Source: Leptolyngbya sp. FACHB-261 (GTDB lineage Bacteria > Cyanobacteriota > Cyanobacteriia > FACHB-261). From it: a DNA stretch of 64,000 bases. The translations under genes and the position numbers were made by a program. The DNA is taken from positions 62,001 through 126,000 of the forward strand of contig NZ_JACJPL010000015.1 of NCBI RefSeq assembly GCF_014696065.1. Reading direction: 5' to 3'. Below are positions 48,795 through 58,347 of this stretch, piece after piece. Below the pieces are notes generated by a model. The model was not told the origin of the DNA. It saw only the letters and a list, made by a program, of their open reading frames with translations, and did not search any database. The first letter of the stretch is position 1. Every line of letters starts with the position of its first letter.

Positions 48795-51700
48795 TTAGGC
48801 CAACTGAGCTTGCTGACGCTCTAGTTGCAGTGCTGTCTTGACTCTTACATACTCAGCTTCAAGTTGTCCCACCTGCTCAATGGCTCCGGCTGAGATAGAT
48901 CCATCTCCGATCGATTCAAGTTTCTGGCAAAGCTGAGCCATAGCAGTAGCGCCAAGAGCTGCACTGGTTGACTTGAGGGTGTGAGCCGCTAATCTCAAGG
49001 CAGCGACATTCTCCTGAGCAATCCCTGCACGAATGTCTTGAAGCAGTTTAGGAGCATCCTCCAGGTAGCAGTCGATCACCTCAACCAGAAACTCTGTGCA
49101 GCTATCACCTGCCATCTCACGAATTGCTTCAAGGGCCTCAACAGCCAGCACCGTCGGTGGAATGAAGTTCATATTGGTAGCCTTCACAGATGGTGGTTGG
49201 CAACGGCTCAGGGCTTGAACCAAGTCTTTTAGGCGAACGGGCTTACTAATATAGTCGTCCATCCCTGCCTCAAGGCAGGCCGTTCGGTCCTCCTGCATGG
49301 CATTAGCCGTCATTGCAATAATGCGGGGCCGTAAAGTTGGCAGCCAGAGTTGGTGAATCCGGCGGGTAGCGCTCAGACCATCCATTTCTGGCATCTGCAC
49401 GTCCATCAGTACGACATCATAGGGTTGACGGCTTAAGGCTTCGAGCACTTCTAGCCCATTGCCAGCTATGTCAGCCTGATATCCCAGTTGCTGCAACAGA
49501 TGTAGAGCGACTTTCTGATTAACTACATTGTCCTCGGCCAGAAGAATACGCAGGGGCCGCTGCATTGCCAAGCCTACTGGACTTGCAAGCAAGCTTGGGC
49601 GAACTTGCAACGATTGGCTGAGCTGCCCCCCCAACACACTAACCAGAACGTTGTAAAGCTGAGACTGCTTGATTGGCTTGTTGAGGAAAGCAGCAAAATG
49701 GGCCTGTGCTGCTTCAGCACTCGTCTCCAAGCGCCCCATTGAGGTCATCATCACCAGGGGCAACTGCTGACAGCCAGGCTGCTTGCGAATCAGTGCGGCT
49801 AGGTTTAGCCCATCCATTGCTGGCATCTGCAGATCTAGAATGACCAGATCGAACTGCTCTCCCTGGCTGAGATGAGCTAGGGCTTCGGCACCCGACTCTA
49901 CTGCTTTTGGCAGCATTTCCCAAGCTTGGCTTTGCAGGAGCAGCATTTGCCGGTTAGCCGCGTTGTCATCCACAATCAGTAGCCGCTTGCTGAACAGGTC
50001 CGGCTGAACAGCGCAAGAGTTACTTTGCAAGCTAGCTAGTGGCGATTCGACCAGTACCGTGAAGTAAAAGGTAGAGCCTTGCCCTACCTGACTTTCAACC
50101 CACATGCGACCGCCCATCAACTCACTCAAGCGTTTGCTAATGGCTAGCCCAAGTCCTGTACCGCCAAACTGACGCGAAGTAGAAGAATCTACCTGGCTGA
50201 AAGACTTGAATAAGCGGTCCATCCGATCGGCAGGAATGCCAATCCCCGTATCCTTGATCGCAAAGCAAAGTTCGTAAGTAGACGACGCAGGTCCCCCAAC
50301 AGGTCCCACAATAGGTCCGAGACCATGGGTGCTTTCAATGAGTTGCCGCGCAGTAATTGAAATTACGACTTCCCCGGTGCTGGTGAATTTAACTGCGTTA
50401 CTCAATAAATTCACTAGAATCTGGCGCAGCCGAGTGACATCGCCGACCACAGGATCAGGCGTTTGCGGCGAGATGAAATAGACCAGCTCCAAGCCCTTTT
50501 CTGCAGCTCTAGGTGCTAATAGATCCAGGGTCTCTTCAACACAAACGCGCAGATCAAAAGGCTGTTCTTCTAGGTCCAGCTTGCCAGACTCAATTTTGGA
50601 GAAGTCGAGAATGTCATTGATGATTGTGAGCAAAGCATCGCCACTACTGCGAATTGTCTCAACAAAATCTCGCTGTTGAGGGGTGAGCCCAGTCCCTAAT
50701 AACAGTCCTGTCATCCCAATCACCCCATTCATAGGAGTGCGGATTTCATGACTCATCGTGGCTAGAAATTCGCTTTTAGCACGGGCAGCAGCGAGGGCTT
50801 GGTCGCGAGCCTGAGCTAGATCAAGAGCGGCATCGGCTCGTTCTAACTCACCGCCGATCCACTGACTCATCAGTTGCAGTAGCTCCTTATCCACTGATTT
50901 GAAGCGCCGACTGCGTGGGGTGGGGCTATAGAAGCAGAGAACCCCAAAAGTCTGACCAGCGACAACTACGCGGGTGCCGATGTAGCTCTCAAGGTCAAAG
51001 CCAGCATAGGCAGGGTGATCACGCCATTCTGTATTGCTAGCAGACTCAAAGCAGATGGGGGTCCTTGACTGAAACGTTTCGCAGCAGTACGTCTGCCTTA
51101 AATTGCAGGCATCGCCTTTAGCCACTCTGTTACCTGGGGAACGAGCAGCAAGAATCTCATAGCGTTCGCCCTTAACCCGAGCGATGACACCAGTGGTCAA
51201 ACCAAACCGGCGACAGCCCATTGCGAGTAGATGTTGGAGGCGTTGGTCAAAGGTTAGTTCGTGAGCTGAAATTACTTTATACAAAGCCCGAATAGAGGCT
51301 TCGCTCTCTCGCAGTTCTTGCTCAGCGCGCACTCGTTCCGTAATGTCCTGAGCCAGTGAAGCCACGTTCATGACGTTGCCATCCCTATCCATCAGGGGCG
51401 TGTTATACCACTCGCAAATGATCACGCGGCCATCTTTGGTCAGATTCTCATTGGTGCTGTGGATTCCTCCCATTTGCGTGATTAAGGCAGATCGGACGTT
51501 ATCCACACACTCCCTAGCCTGTTCAGGCACCAACAGCTCAGCTGCATTGCGGCCAATTGCTTCACTTCTGCTGTAGCCAAAGATTTTTTCGGCGCCCGGG
51601 TTCCACTCCGTGATTTCAAAATCAAAGTTCCATTCAATCATTGCCATCGGCGTGTTCTGCACGTGGAGGGAAAGCCTTTGCTCTGACTTCCTCAAGGCCG

Positions 51701-53075
51701 TCTCCACCTGCTTGCGCTGGATGAACTGACTAATCTGACTACTCATCGACGTCACCATCTTGAGCAAGGCTTCGTCAGGCTGTCGGCTGGCACAGCTAAA
51801 GAAGGTTAGAACACCCAGCCTTTCATGGCAGCAGCAGACAGGAAAGCCAAAAGCAACCTGTACCCCTGCATCAGACGCGCTAGCACCGGGAAAGAAGTCA
51901 ATATCTTGTGTGCCCGGAGCTAGCCAAACAAGTTCTTCGCTAAGCCAGATCCGACTGGGTAGCCCATCTCCAGAAGCTAAGGAGAGCTGCTGCGTTGCAG
52001 TTGCCAGATCAGTGATTGCAACCGATGGCTCATGCCAGACTTGCCTACAGCGTAGGGTGGGGAGATCCTGAGCGTTGCCCAGCTCAGGACTCCAAAATTC
52101 GCCTAGCTCCCAGCCCAAACCTTCACCAACAGTTTGTAGGATCAGGGATAGCGCTTGCTCTAGCGTGGTGGCTTCAGCCAGAATGCGCGTCACTGCATGC
52201 TCCACGCTCAAGCACTGTTCGGTCCGCTTACGCTCAGTGATGTCCCGTTGCACAGAGACCCAGCGCGTGAACCGGCCCTGTTCGTCAGCAAGAGGCACGA
52301 TGTTAAGCTCTACCCAGAATTCAGAGCCGTCTTTGCAATAGTTAATGACCTCAACCCGAACCGGTTCCTGATTTGCCAGGGCTGTTCGAACCCTATCGAG
52401 CTGAGCCCGATTTGTCTTGACGCCTTGTAGGATACGTGGCGTTTTGCCAATCACCTCCTCAAGGCTATAGCCAGTCATCCGAGTGAAAGCCTGGTTAGCG
52501 TAGAGGATACGAGGACCAGGCAACTCAACAGGCTCAGCTTCTGTAATCAGAATCGCGTCGTTGATGTTGACAACTGCTGACTCTAGCAAGCGCAGATTTT
52601 TCTCAGTGAGTTGGTGCTCCCTAACCTCACGCTCTAACTTCTGATTGGTCTGCGACAGTGCGATGGTCCGCTCTGCGACCAAGGCCTCCAAGCCTAGATT
52701 TAATTGAGCGAGTTGGGTATTGGCTCTGCCCAGCTGAGTCTGGGTTTGAGCCAGTAACAGAGGCCCGTCCACGAGAAGCGTGTAGCTGCGGCGCAAAGCA
52801 AGATAGGTTCCAGCCACGATAGCCGTCAGTAGGTCAACCCCTGCCTGAAAACCCAACAGGGTTGAAGAACCCGAGTGCCTACTGCTCGCTATCATCAAAA
52901 CATGGCCCGCATGGCCCAGAGCACAGGTGAAAAAGATGGCCGCAGTTGCCAAAACCAGGGGGTTGGTGCGGAGATGCCGTTGCCCATGCAGGAGGGCGCG
53001 GAAAATCAGCAATGCAATCGTGAAGTAGCAGATTGCAATAAATGAATTGGCAGCTAGCAGGAGATCACTGAGCAT
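48795..53075 (-). CDS. Giant hybrid sensor histidine kinase
   Basis: A 1426-residue multi-domain kinase. Order: an N-terminal membrane domain with about three helices (LLLAANSFIAICYFTIALLI, LVLATAAIFFTCALGHAGHVL, LLTAIVAGTYLALRRSY), coiled coil, PAS/PAC (ITEAEPVELPGPRILYANQAF, QRDITERKRTEQ), GAF, PAS/PAC (QDITERVRAEQ), a second GAF, HisKA (FLATMSHEIRTPMNGVIG, phospho-His), HATPase (DTGIGIPADRM, GTGLGLAIS), two receiver domains (DLQMPAMDG and DVQMPEMDG), and a C-terminal HPt (LRLAAHTLKSTSAALG). A complete internal phosphorelay. ATG at 53075 is closer to the membrane domain than TTG at 53117. Its output partner is unknown. Confidence 0.9.
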   Translation of the reverse strand: MLSDLLLAANSFIAICYFTIALLIFRALLHGQRHLRTNPLVLATAAIFFTCALGHAGHVLMIASSRHSGSSTLLGFQAGVDLLTAIVAGTYLALRRSYTLLVDGPLLLAQTQTQLGRANTQLAQLNLGLEALVAERTIALSQTNQKLEREVREHQLTEKNLRLLESAVVNINDAILITEAEPVELPGPRILYANQAFTRMTGYSLEEVIGKTPRILQGVKTNRAQLDRVRTALANQEPVRVEVINYCKDGSEFWVELNIVPLADEQGRFTRWVSVQRDITERKRTEQCLSVEHAVTRILAEATTLEQALSLILQTVGEGLGWELGEFWSPELGNAQDLPTLRCRQVWHEPSVAITDLATATQQLSLASGDGLPSRIWLSEELVWLAPGTQDIDFFPGASASDAGVQVAFGFPVCCCHERLGVLTFFSCASRQPDEALLKMVTSMSSQISQFIQRKQVETALRKSEQRLSLHVQNTPMAMIEWNFDFEITEWNPGAEKIFGYSRSEAIGRNAAELLVPEQARECVDNVRSALITQMGGIHSTNENLTKDGRVIICEWYNTPLMDRDGNVMNVASLAQDITERVRAEQELRESEASIRALYKVISAHELTFDQRLQHLLAMGCRRFGLTTGVIARVKGERYEILAARSPGNRVAKGDACNLRQTYCCETFQSRTPICFESASNTEWRDHPAYAGFDLESYIGTRVVVAGQTFGVLCFYSPTPRSRRFKSVDKELLQLMSQWIGGELERADAALDLAQARDQALAAARAKSEFLATMSHEIRTPMNGVIGMTGLLLGTGLTPQQRDFVETIRSSGDALLTIINDILDFSKIESGKLDLEEQPFDLRVCVEETLDLLAPRAAEKGLELVYFISPQTPDPVVGDVTRLRQILVNLLSNAVKFTSTGEVVISITARQLIESTHGLGPIVGPVGGPASSTYELCFAIKDTGIGIPADRMDRLFKSFSQVDSSTSRQFGGTGLGLAISKRLSELMGGRMWVESQVGQGSTFYFTVLVESPLASLQSNSCAVQPDLFSKRLLIVDDNAANRQMLLLQSQAWEMLPKAVESGAEALAHLSQGEQFDLVILDLQMPAMDGLNLAALIRKQPGCQQLPLVMMTSMGRLETSAEAAQAHFAAFLNKPIKQSQLYNVLVSVLGGQLSQSLQVRPSLLASPVGLAMQRPLRILLAEDNVVNQKVALHLLQQLGYQADIAGNGLEVLEALSRQPYDVVLMDVQMPEMDGLSATRRIHQLWLPTLRPRIIAMTANAMQEDRTACLEAGMDDYISKPVRLKDLVQALSRCQPPSVKATNMNFIPPTVLAVEALEAIREMAGDSCTEFLVEVIDCYLEDAPKLLQDIRAGIAQENVAALRLAAHTLKSTSAALGATAMAQLCQKLESIGDGSISAGAIEQVGQLEAEYVRVKTALQLERQQAQLA

Positions 53076-53401
53076 CAGACAGAACCTACTCCCTCCGTCA
53101 GGTGGCGATTGGCTCAATCTCTTGCTTAGGGTCGCACCTAACTAAAGTTTTGGCTTTTGGCCTGAGCACAGAGCCGAGCTCATTACATTCTTCAGAGCAG
53201 TGTGCCCTTTTCAGAGGCTGATGGCTCAAATACAAGCAGCGGGGAAGCTCTCCGGATCAATCCGCCGTTAATCGCCAAGTTTCGTCAGATCTACTCTGCA
53301 ACTGCACAGTCAAATCTGAACTCATCCTAAACAAATTAGCGTAGGCAAATTGCGGTTGCTCGGATACAGAATGAGTCTGAAGGTGACGGTCAGCTTGCAG
53401 G

Positions 53402-53953
53402 CTAGCTGTGAATGAGTTGCTTTTGAGGGGTGTCAGACCCGTCTATCTGAGCTAAGCCCTGGTTTGAGACGGCCAAGCCGTAGCTACCAGCCCCCAAGGT
53501 CTGCCGTACCGAACGGACGAAGGGTGCCACCAATGCCAACTCCGTTTCACGCAACTGCTGGAGCAAAACAGCCTCCAGCAGAGCATAGGTTGCATCACAG
53601 CACCGCTGAGCTCGAAAGGCCCGCATCACCGTTTGCATCCAGAGGAGAAAACTCTCAAGGCCTTCGGCATCGTCGAGTAGCACTGCTTTAGCAATCAACC
53701 GGTAGGTCAAACGTGTATCTCGTCTCCATTTCTGGGTCGCATCTTCCCGACCATATAGAAACAAGCTCGGATCTCGTTTTTGTATCGTTGACTCCAGGAC
53801 AGCTATCACCTCAGCCTCGACTACTTGGAGTCTTTGATAAGTCTGAGTTCGAATCTCTAGCTCCCTCGCATAGCGAGCCAAACTATCCAACTCGGAATCG
53901 CGTAAATAACGACCCTCAAATTGCTGGGTTAGGGCGAGTGTTTTGCTGAGCAC
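53402..53953 (-). CDS. Phycobilisome protein-like protein, bilin-site Cys absent
   Basis: A 183-residue globin-fold protein related to allophycocyanin. The region that in pigmented subunits carries the bilin-binding Cys as C-L-R-D reads KWRRDTRLTYRLIAKAVLLDD, with Trp instead of Cys. Then LESFLLWMQTVMRAF and CCDATYALLEAVLLQQL. This looks like an unpigmented phycobilisome-like family in which WRRD is a family feature. It could act as a chaperone, linker or regulator in light harvesting. GTG start; no clear ribosome-binding site. The hybrid kinase lies just downstream. Confidence 0.7.
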   Translation of the reverse strand: MLSKTLALTQQFEGRYLRDSELDSLARYARELEIRTQTYQRLQVVEAEVIAVLESTIQKRDPSLFLYGREDATQKWRRDTRLTYRLIAKAVLLDDAEGLESFLLWMQTVMRAFRAQRCCDATYALLEAVLLQQLRETELALVAPFVRSVRQTLGAGSYGLAVSNQGLAQIDGSDTPQKQLIHS

Positions 53954-54210
53954 GGAGAAATAGCCTATCGAGTTGTTAGCAGAAGCTACTGCAAAATTCT
54001 AAAAACCAAGCATCAATCCGGAGGCTACTTCAAAGAATTTAAGGCTCAAAGGCTCAGGCTAAAGCAGTGAGAATTCGGCATCTTACCTGGTAAAATTTCT
54101 CGATAAAAACGACACAGCTTTCACTCGCTAGAACTTCAACCTGGAAGCAGAAAACGGATTGATGCAGAATCAGGAGGTTCTGAACCCCTAACCGTGGAGC
54201 AACAAGCCTG

Positions 54211-55341
54211 ATGAGAATCGAAACCCTGGCTGTACATGCCGGTCATCAGATCGACCCAGCAACTGGAGCTGTGGCCTCACCGATCTACCTATCAACCACC
54301 TTCGAACGGGAGGCTGACGGCAGCTATCCCCACGGTTACAACTACACTCGCAGTGATAACCCCAACCGTCAGGCCCTAGAAGATTGCTTGAGCGCGCTCG
54401 AAGGGGGTAGCGCAGCAGCAGCCTTTGCTTCAGGCTCGGCAGCCACTATGAGTATTTTTCAAAGTCTTGCCCCTGGCGACCATGTGCTCGCGCCCAATGA
54501 TGCCTATTACGGCACCGCTCATCTTTTGAAAAACACGTTTGCGCGTTGGGGTTTGCAAATCACTTTCGTTGATATGAGCGACTTGCAAGCTGTGCAACAA
54601 GCTGTGCAGGCCAACACCAAACTGCTTTGGCTCGAAACTCCCTCCAACCCGTTGCTTAAGATTTCAGACATTGCCAGGTTGGCTGAGCTTGCTCACCAAG
54701 TTGGTGCCTTGTGCGCCTGCGACAATACCTGGGCCCCCATTGCCCAACGGCCCTTCGATTTAGGGGCTGACCTCATCGTCCATTCCACAACCAAATACTT
54801 GGGCGGTCACAGTGACGTCTTGGGCGGCGTTGTGGTCACCCGACAGGACAACGAGTTTTTCCAGCGCATTCGGCAAGTACAGCAAACCGGCGGAGCTGTT
54901 CCCTCTCCTTTCGATTGCTGGTTGGTGTTACGAGGCGTTCGGACCCTGCCCTTACGCCTGCGCGCCCATACTGAAAATGCACTCAAGCTCGCCACTTTCT
55001 TGAGCCAGCACCCAATCGTAGCCGCCGTTCACTACCCAGGACTTCAGTCTCATCCAGGCTATGAAGTTGCCAGTCAGCAGATGAGCCTGTTTGGGGGCAT
55101 GCTGTCTTTTCAAGTACAAGGTGGGCGGGAGCCAGCCTTCGCAGTTGCAGCCCGAGTGAAGCTATTCACCCGCGCCACCAGCCTAGGAGCCGTTGAGAGC
55201 CTGCTTGAGCACCGCGCCTCAATCGAAGGGCCAACCAGCCAAACACCACAGAACCTGCTGCGAGTGTCGGTCGGCCTCGAACATGCCGACGATCTGATTG
55301 AAGACTTAGCCCAGGCCCTGGCACCACTCGTCCAGGGCTAG
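54211..55341 (+). CDS. metB: Cystathionine gamma-synthase/lyase family enzyme
   Basis: A 376-residue PLP enzyme of trans-sulfuration. VHAGHQIDPATGAVASPIYLSTTF, ALEDCLSALEGGSAAAAFASGSAA, ETPSNPLLKISDI, CACDNTWAPIAQRPFDLGAD and the PLP lysine in VHSTTKYLGGHSDVLGG, with LRVSVGLEHADDLIEDL. This group covers synthase (methionine arm) and lyase (cysteine arm) activities; the sequence alone does not separate them, so metB is provisional. Convergent with sdhA; 10 bases between the stops. Confidence 0.88.
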   Translation: MRIETLAVHAGHQIDPATGAVASPIYLSTTFEREADGSYPHGYNYTRSDNPNRQALEDCLSALEGGSAAAAFASGSAATMSIFQSLAPGDHVLAPNDAYYGTAHLLKNTFARWGLQITFVDMSDLQAVQQAVQANTKLLWLETPSNPLLKISDIARLAELAHQVGALCACDNTWAPIAQRPFDLGADLIVHSTTKYLGGHSDVLGGVVVTRQDNEFFQRIRQVQQTGGAVPSPFDCWLVLRGVRTLPLRLRAHTENALKLATFLSQHPIVAAVHYPGLQSHPGYEVASQQMSLFGGMLSFQVQGGREPAFAVAARVKLFTRATSLGAVESLLEHRASIEGPTSQTPQNLLRVSVGLEHADDLIEDLAQALAPLVQG

Positions 55342-55351
55342 CTGCCTGAGC

Positions 55352-57079
55352 CTAGTATTTGCGCTCCTGGGGTTGAAAGCGAGTGATAGTTACAGGCCGA
55401 TAGCGAATATCAACTCCAGCGGGTGAGAAATAAGCCAGGGTGTGTTGCAGGAAATTACTATCATCGCGCTCCGCACAATCCTGCCGCGAGTGAGCACCCC
55501 GGCTTTCCCGACGCGCCAGTGCGCCTGCCAGAATAATCTCACCGACGACCATGATGTTGCGCAGCTCCAGAGCCTCCGTAATCTCAGTGTTCCAGAGCGT
55601 GCCTTGATCATCTAGGCGGATCTGTTTGTATTTCTCCTGGATGACCCGTAGCTTGCTTAAGCCCTCGCTCATTACTGCTTCGTTGCGGAATACGCCACAA
55701 TACTGAGTCATGCAATCTTGAAACTCAGTGCGGATCTCGTTGATGCGGTACTCGCCCTTCTGGTCTAGGAGAGCCTGGATCTGGCTTCTAGCCTCCTCAA
55801 GATATCGTCGCTCATCGACCTCTGGGAGTTTGCGTTCTTGAATATCACGGGCAATGGTGGCTCCCGCTCGCCGTCCGTAGACGACGCATTCGAGTAAAGC
55901 ATTGCTCCCCAACCGATTGGCTCCATGCACCGAGACGCAAGAGGTTTCTCCAGCCGCATAAAAGCCACCAACCAAACCGTCAGGACCATTCCGCACCTGG
56001 CAGTTAGTGTTGACTGGAATGCCACCCATGCAGTAGTGAACCGTGGGCCGTACCGGAATCGGCTGCTCTACGGCATCAATGCCACACAACCGATGCGCTT
56101 CCTCCCAAGCAAAGGGAATGCGGTTCATAATCTTCTCGCGACCCAGGTGGCGCACATCTAAATGCACGAAAGGTCCGCCAGCACTGCCGTCGCTATGAAT
56201 GCCTCTGCCCTCACGCACCTCAGTCACAATCGCCCGCGAGGTAATGTCACGAGGAGCCAGTTCCATGCGGCTAGGCGCATACTTCGCCATGAAACGCTCG
56301 CCCTCGGCATTGAGAAGATAGGCGCCCTCTCCACGTACCGCCTCCGAAATTAGGACACCAACCGGATAGAGACCAGTCGGGTGGAACTGCACAAATTCCA
56401 TATCCTGCAATGGCAAACCGGCCAATGCGGTCATTGATAGGCCATCCCCTGTGCAGGCGTAATCGTTTGAGGTGGTGTTGTAGACACGTCCATAGCCACC
56501 AGTGGCAAACAGCACGGCTTTGGTGCGCACTACCTCTAAGCGTCCATCCTCGAAGTGGTACATGACCACGCCCTTGGCTTCGTTGTCTTCCACAATCAAG
56601 CGCAGGACGTACCATTCGTCGTAGATCTTCACGCCATAATGCCTGAGATTGCAGATCAGCTCATGCAAGATGGCATGCCCTGTCTTGTCAGCTGCATAAC
56701 AGGTGCGATTGTGGGAATGTCCACCAAATGCCCGCTGCGCAATCCGTCCATCCGGCAGGCGTGAGAACAACACGCCCATATGCTCCAGATCGATAATCAC
56801 TTCTGGAGCCTGCTGCGCCAGAATCTCTACAGCATCCTGGTCCGCCAAATAATCGGACCCTTTCACCGTGTCAAAGGCGTGGGCTTCCCAGGAATCTTCG
56901 GGATCCACATTTTTTAGACTGGCTGCAATCCCCCCTTGAGCAGCCACCGAATGGGAGCGAATGGGATGAGTTTTCGCAACTAGGGCAATACTCAAGTTCG
57001 GGTTGGAGCGGGCAATTTCCAGGGCCGCTCGCGAACCCGCTAAGCCTCCACCGACGATTACCACGTCATGCTCAATCAT
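55352..57079 (-). CDS. sdhA: Succinate dehydrogenase/fumarate reductase flavoprotein subunit
   Basis: A 575-residue flavoprotein. FAD-binding [17 protein letters not shown], the covalent FAD-His motif [41 protein letters not shown], the active-site Arg/His region [25 protein letters not shown], and [21 protein letters not shown]. Oxidises succinate or reduces fumarate at the thylakoid or cytoplasmic membrane. No sdhB or sdhC in the window: cyanobacterial sdh genes are often dispersed. Confidence 0.94.
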   Translation of the reverse strand: MIEHDVVIVGGGLAGSRAALEIARSNPNLSIALVAKTHPIRSHSVAAQGGIAASLKNVDPEDSWEAHAFDTVKGSDYLADQDAVEILAQQAPEVIIDLEHMGVLFSRLPDGRIAQRAFGGHSHNRTCYAADKTGHAILHELICNLRHYGVKIYDEWYVLRLIVEDNEAKGVVMYHFEDGRLEVVRTKAVLFATGGYGRVYNTTSNDYACTGDGLSMTALAGLPLQDMEFVQFHPTGLYPVGVLISEAVRGEGAYLLNAEGERFMAKYAPSRMELAPRDITSRAIVTEVREGRGIHSDGSAGGPFVHLDVRHLGREKIMNRIPFAWEEAHRLCGIDAVEQPIPVRPTVHYCMGGIPVNTNCQVRNGPDGLVGGFYAAGETSCVSVHGANRLGSNALLECVVYGRRAGATIARDIQERKLPEVDERRYLEEARSQIQALLDQKGEYRINEIRTEFQDCMTQYCGVFRNEAVMSEGLSKLRVIQEKYKQIRLDDQGTLWNTEITEALELRNIMVVGEIILAGALARRESRGAHSRQDCAERDDSNFLQHTLAYFSPAGVDIRYRPVTITRFQPQERKY

Positions 57080-57193
57080 GCCTAAGCTCCGGGCGCTGCA
57101 CTGGGTTTCCCTATTCTCAAAGGGGTCTCCAGTGTATCGCAGGAAAGTTCCGTCCTTCTTCAGAATTGAGGGAACGCAATTTCACCTACTGAA

Positions 57194-57277
57194 GCAAGCA
57201 CTATTGCGCCAGAATCTGACAGACTTGCGCCCGTAGGCTTCGCTATCTGCTTCATCTAAATTGGCAATAGTGCTTGC
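57194..57277. repeat. Long inverted repeat (14 bp) in the sdhA upstream region
   Basis: GCAAGCACTATTGC at 57194-57207 and its exact reverse complement GCAATAGTGCTTGC at 57264-57277 flank 56 bases. It could be a regulatory stem-loop, an operator pair, or a miniature element. No target-site duplication was seen. Confidence 0.75.
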
Positions 57278-57366
57278 GGCTAGTGCAAAAATATTCGAGT
57301 TTGATTATCCAAGCTCAGTTCTGCAAACAAAATTGGCTAGAACAAAGCTGACTAAGAGATTGGGCT

Positions 57367-57846
57367 CTAAGGGTGAGCACTATGACTTTGGCTGCTATTT
57401 TTTGAGCCTCCCAATTCCATCTCAAAGCTCTGAATTTCATCCAGAAAAGAGCCGTTTTCTTGTTTCGTTGTTTTGGGGTTTGCAACTGCTTTGGCAGCGT
57501 TAGCACTCGGAGCTGCTTTAGGAGGGCTGGCAGGAACTGCGGCTGCCAAGTTCTCTGACTGCTCAGGTACAAACTCAACTGCCAAACTAAGGCGAAGACG
57601 AATGGAACCCTGCTTCCAGAGCTTACCCGGTTCTAGAACGGTTACTGGAATTCCTTGATGAATTAGCTCTTTAGGATAAACAGATTCGCGAAGGCGCACT
57701 GTCACTGAATTAACAAACTCCTCAATCAACAGGTATTGACCTGAAGCAAGGGTCGTACCATGAGCGAGTGGCACATCCTGTGCGAGCTTGACCACAGCAT
57801 CTTTGGCAACAGGCGCAAGTTTGGCAGCTGGTTTGGAATCGTTCAT
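57367..57846 (-). CDS. Hypothetical protein with KGK-like core
   Basis: A 159-residue soluble protein. The core TVLEPGKLWKQGSIRLRLSLAVEFVPEQ (positions 57645-57562) resembles a KGK-type cyanobacterial domain with its W-K/R-x-G-x-I/V-R-hydrophobic...E-F-x-P-x pattern; the typical Lys-Gly-Lys is only partly conserved (KQGSIRL). N-terminal LASGQYLLIEEFVNSVTVRL is also ordered. The C-terminal 70 residues are an Ala/Pro/Asn linker and an acidic end. Function unknown. ATG at 57846. It sits 287 bases upstream of sdhA. Confidence 0.5.
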   Translation of the reverse strand: MNDSKPAAKLAPVAKDAVVKLAQDVPLAHGTTLASGQYLLIEEFVNSVTVRLRESVYPKELIHQGIPVTVLEPGKLWKQGSIRLRLSLAVEFVPEQSENLAAAVPASPPKAAPSANAAKAVANPKTTKQENGSFLDEIQSFEMELGGSKNSSQSHSAHP

Positions 57847-58347
57847 GGGGCAACCCAATAATAAGTAGTCGTTAAATGCTCACAGCCTCGGCTTAGGGAA
57901 TTAGAATCTCCTATAACGGCCTAGGCTCTTCTCCCCAGAGTGCCCGACCCCAATCTGTAACTAACAGGCGAAAGCAAGGATTATGGGTGCTCGGCCCAGC
58001 AACACCTTAGCAGTCCTCCTGGCAACAGCAATAAGCACTGAGCCAGGGCTTTTACTAGCTTTGCTGACAGGTATAAGCTGTTTCCTCGCCAACGATTAAC
58101 CCTCACTAGCCCTTGAACTGACCAACATTACCACCTTGCTTGCTAACGTCAAAAGTTGCCGTGAACTCCTTAGCTTTGTACATCTAAATATTGCTTTGCA
58201 GCTTTACCATCTAGCTGTGCCTTCATAGCAAAGTCGATGATGAAAACTTGCCCTTTTCCTATATTGTCGAGAAGCAAACATCGCCAAGCGCCTAGGCAAG
58301 ACTCTCGGCGATGTCTGGCTGAGACTTAATAAAGTCTCAACCGTTTT
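57847..58347. other. 501-base spacer with plus-strand hairpins
   Basis: Between two minus-strand genes. The plus-strand part 58279-58345 has two hairpins described separately. A 38-codon hydrophobic frame at 57983-58099 is not supported. Should contain the promoter of the hypothetical gene (57846, minus). Confidence 0.4.
58279..58345 (+). ncRNA. Candidate 3' end of a plus-strand small RNA
   Basis: ACATCGCC and GGCGATGT form an 8-bp stem (from 58279), then TGAGACTT-AATA-AAGTCTCA forms a second 8-bp stem, followed by CCGTTTTT. The T tract is on the plus strand. No plus-strand gene lies upstream; the start of the transcript is not visible. On the other strand the oxygenase stop codon follows without a T tract. 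Confidence 0.4.

Noticed and set aside
57983-58099. 38-codon hydrophobic frame (possible photosystem small subunit)
   Set aside because: AAGGA is too close to the ATG, and the sequence does not match PsbX, PsaI, PsaM, PetM or similar proteins.
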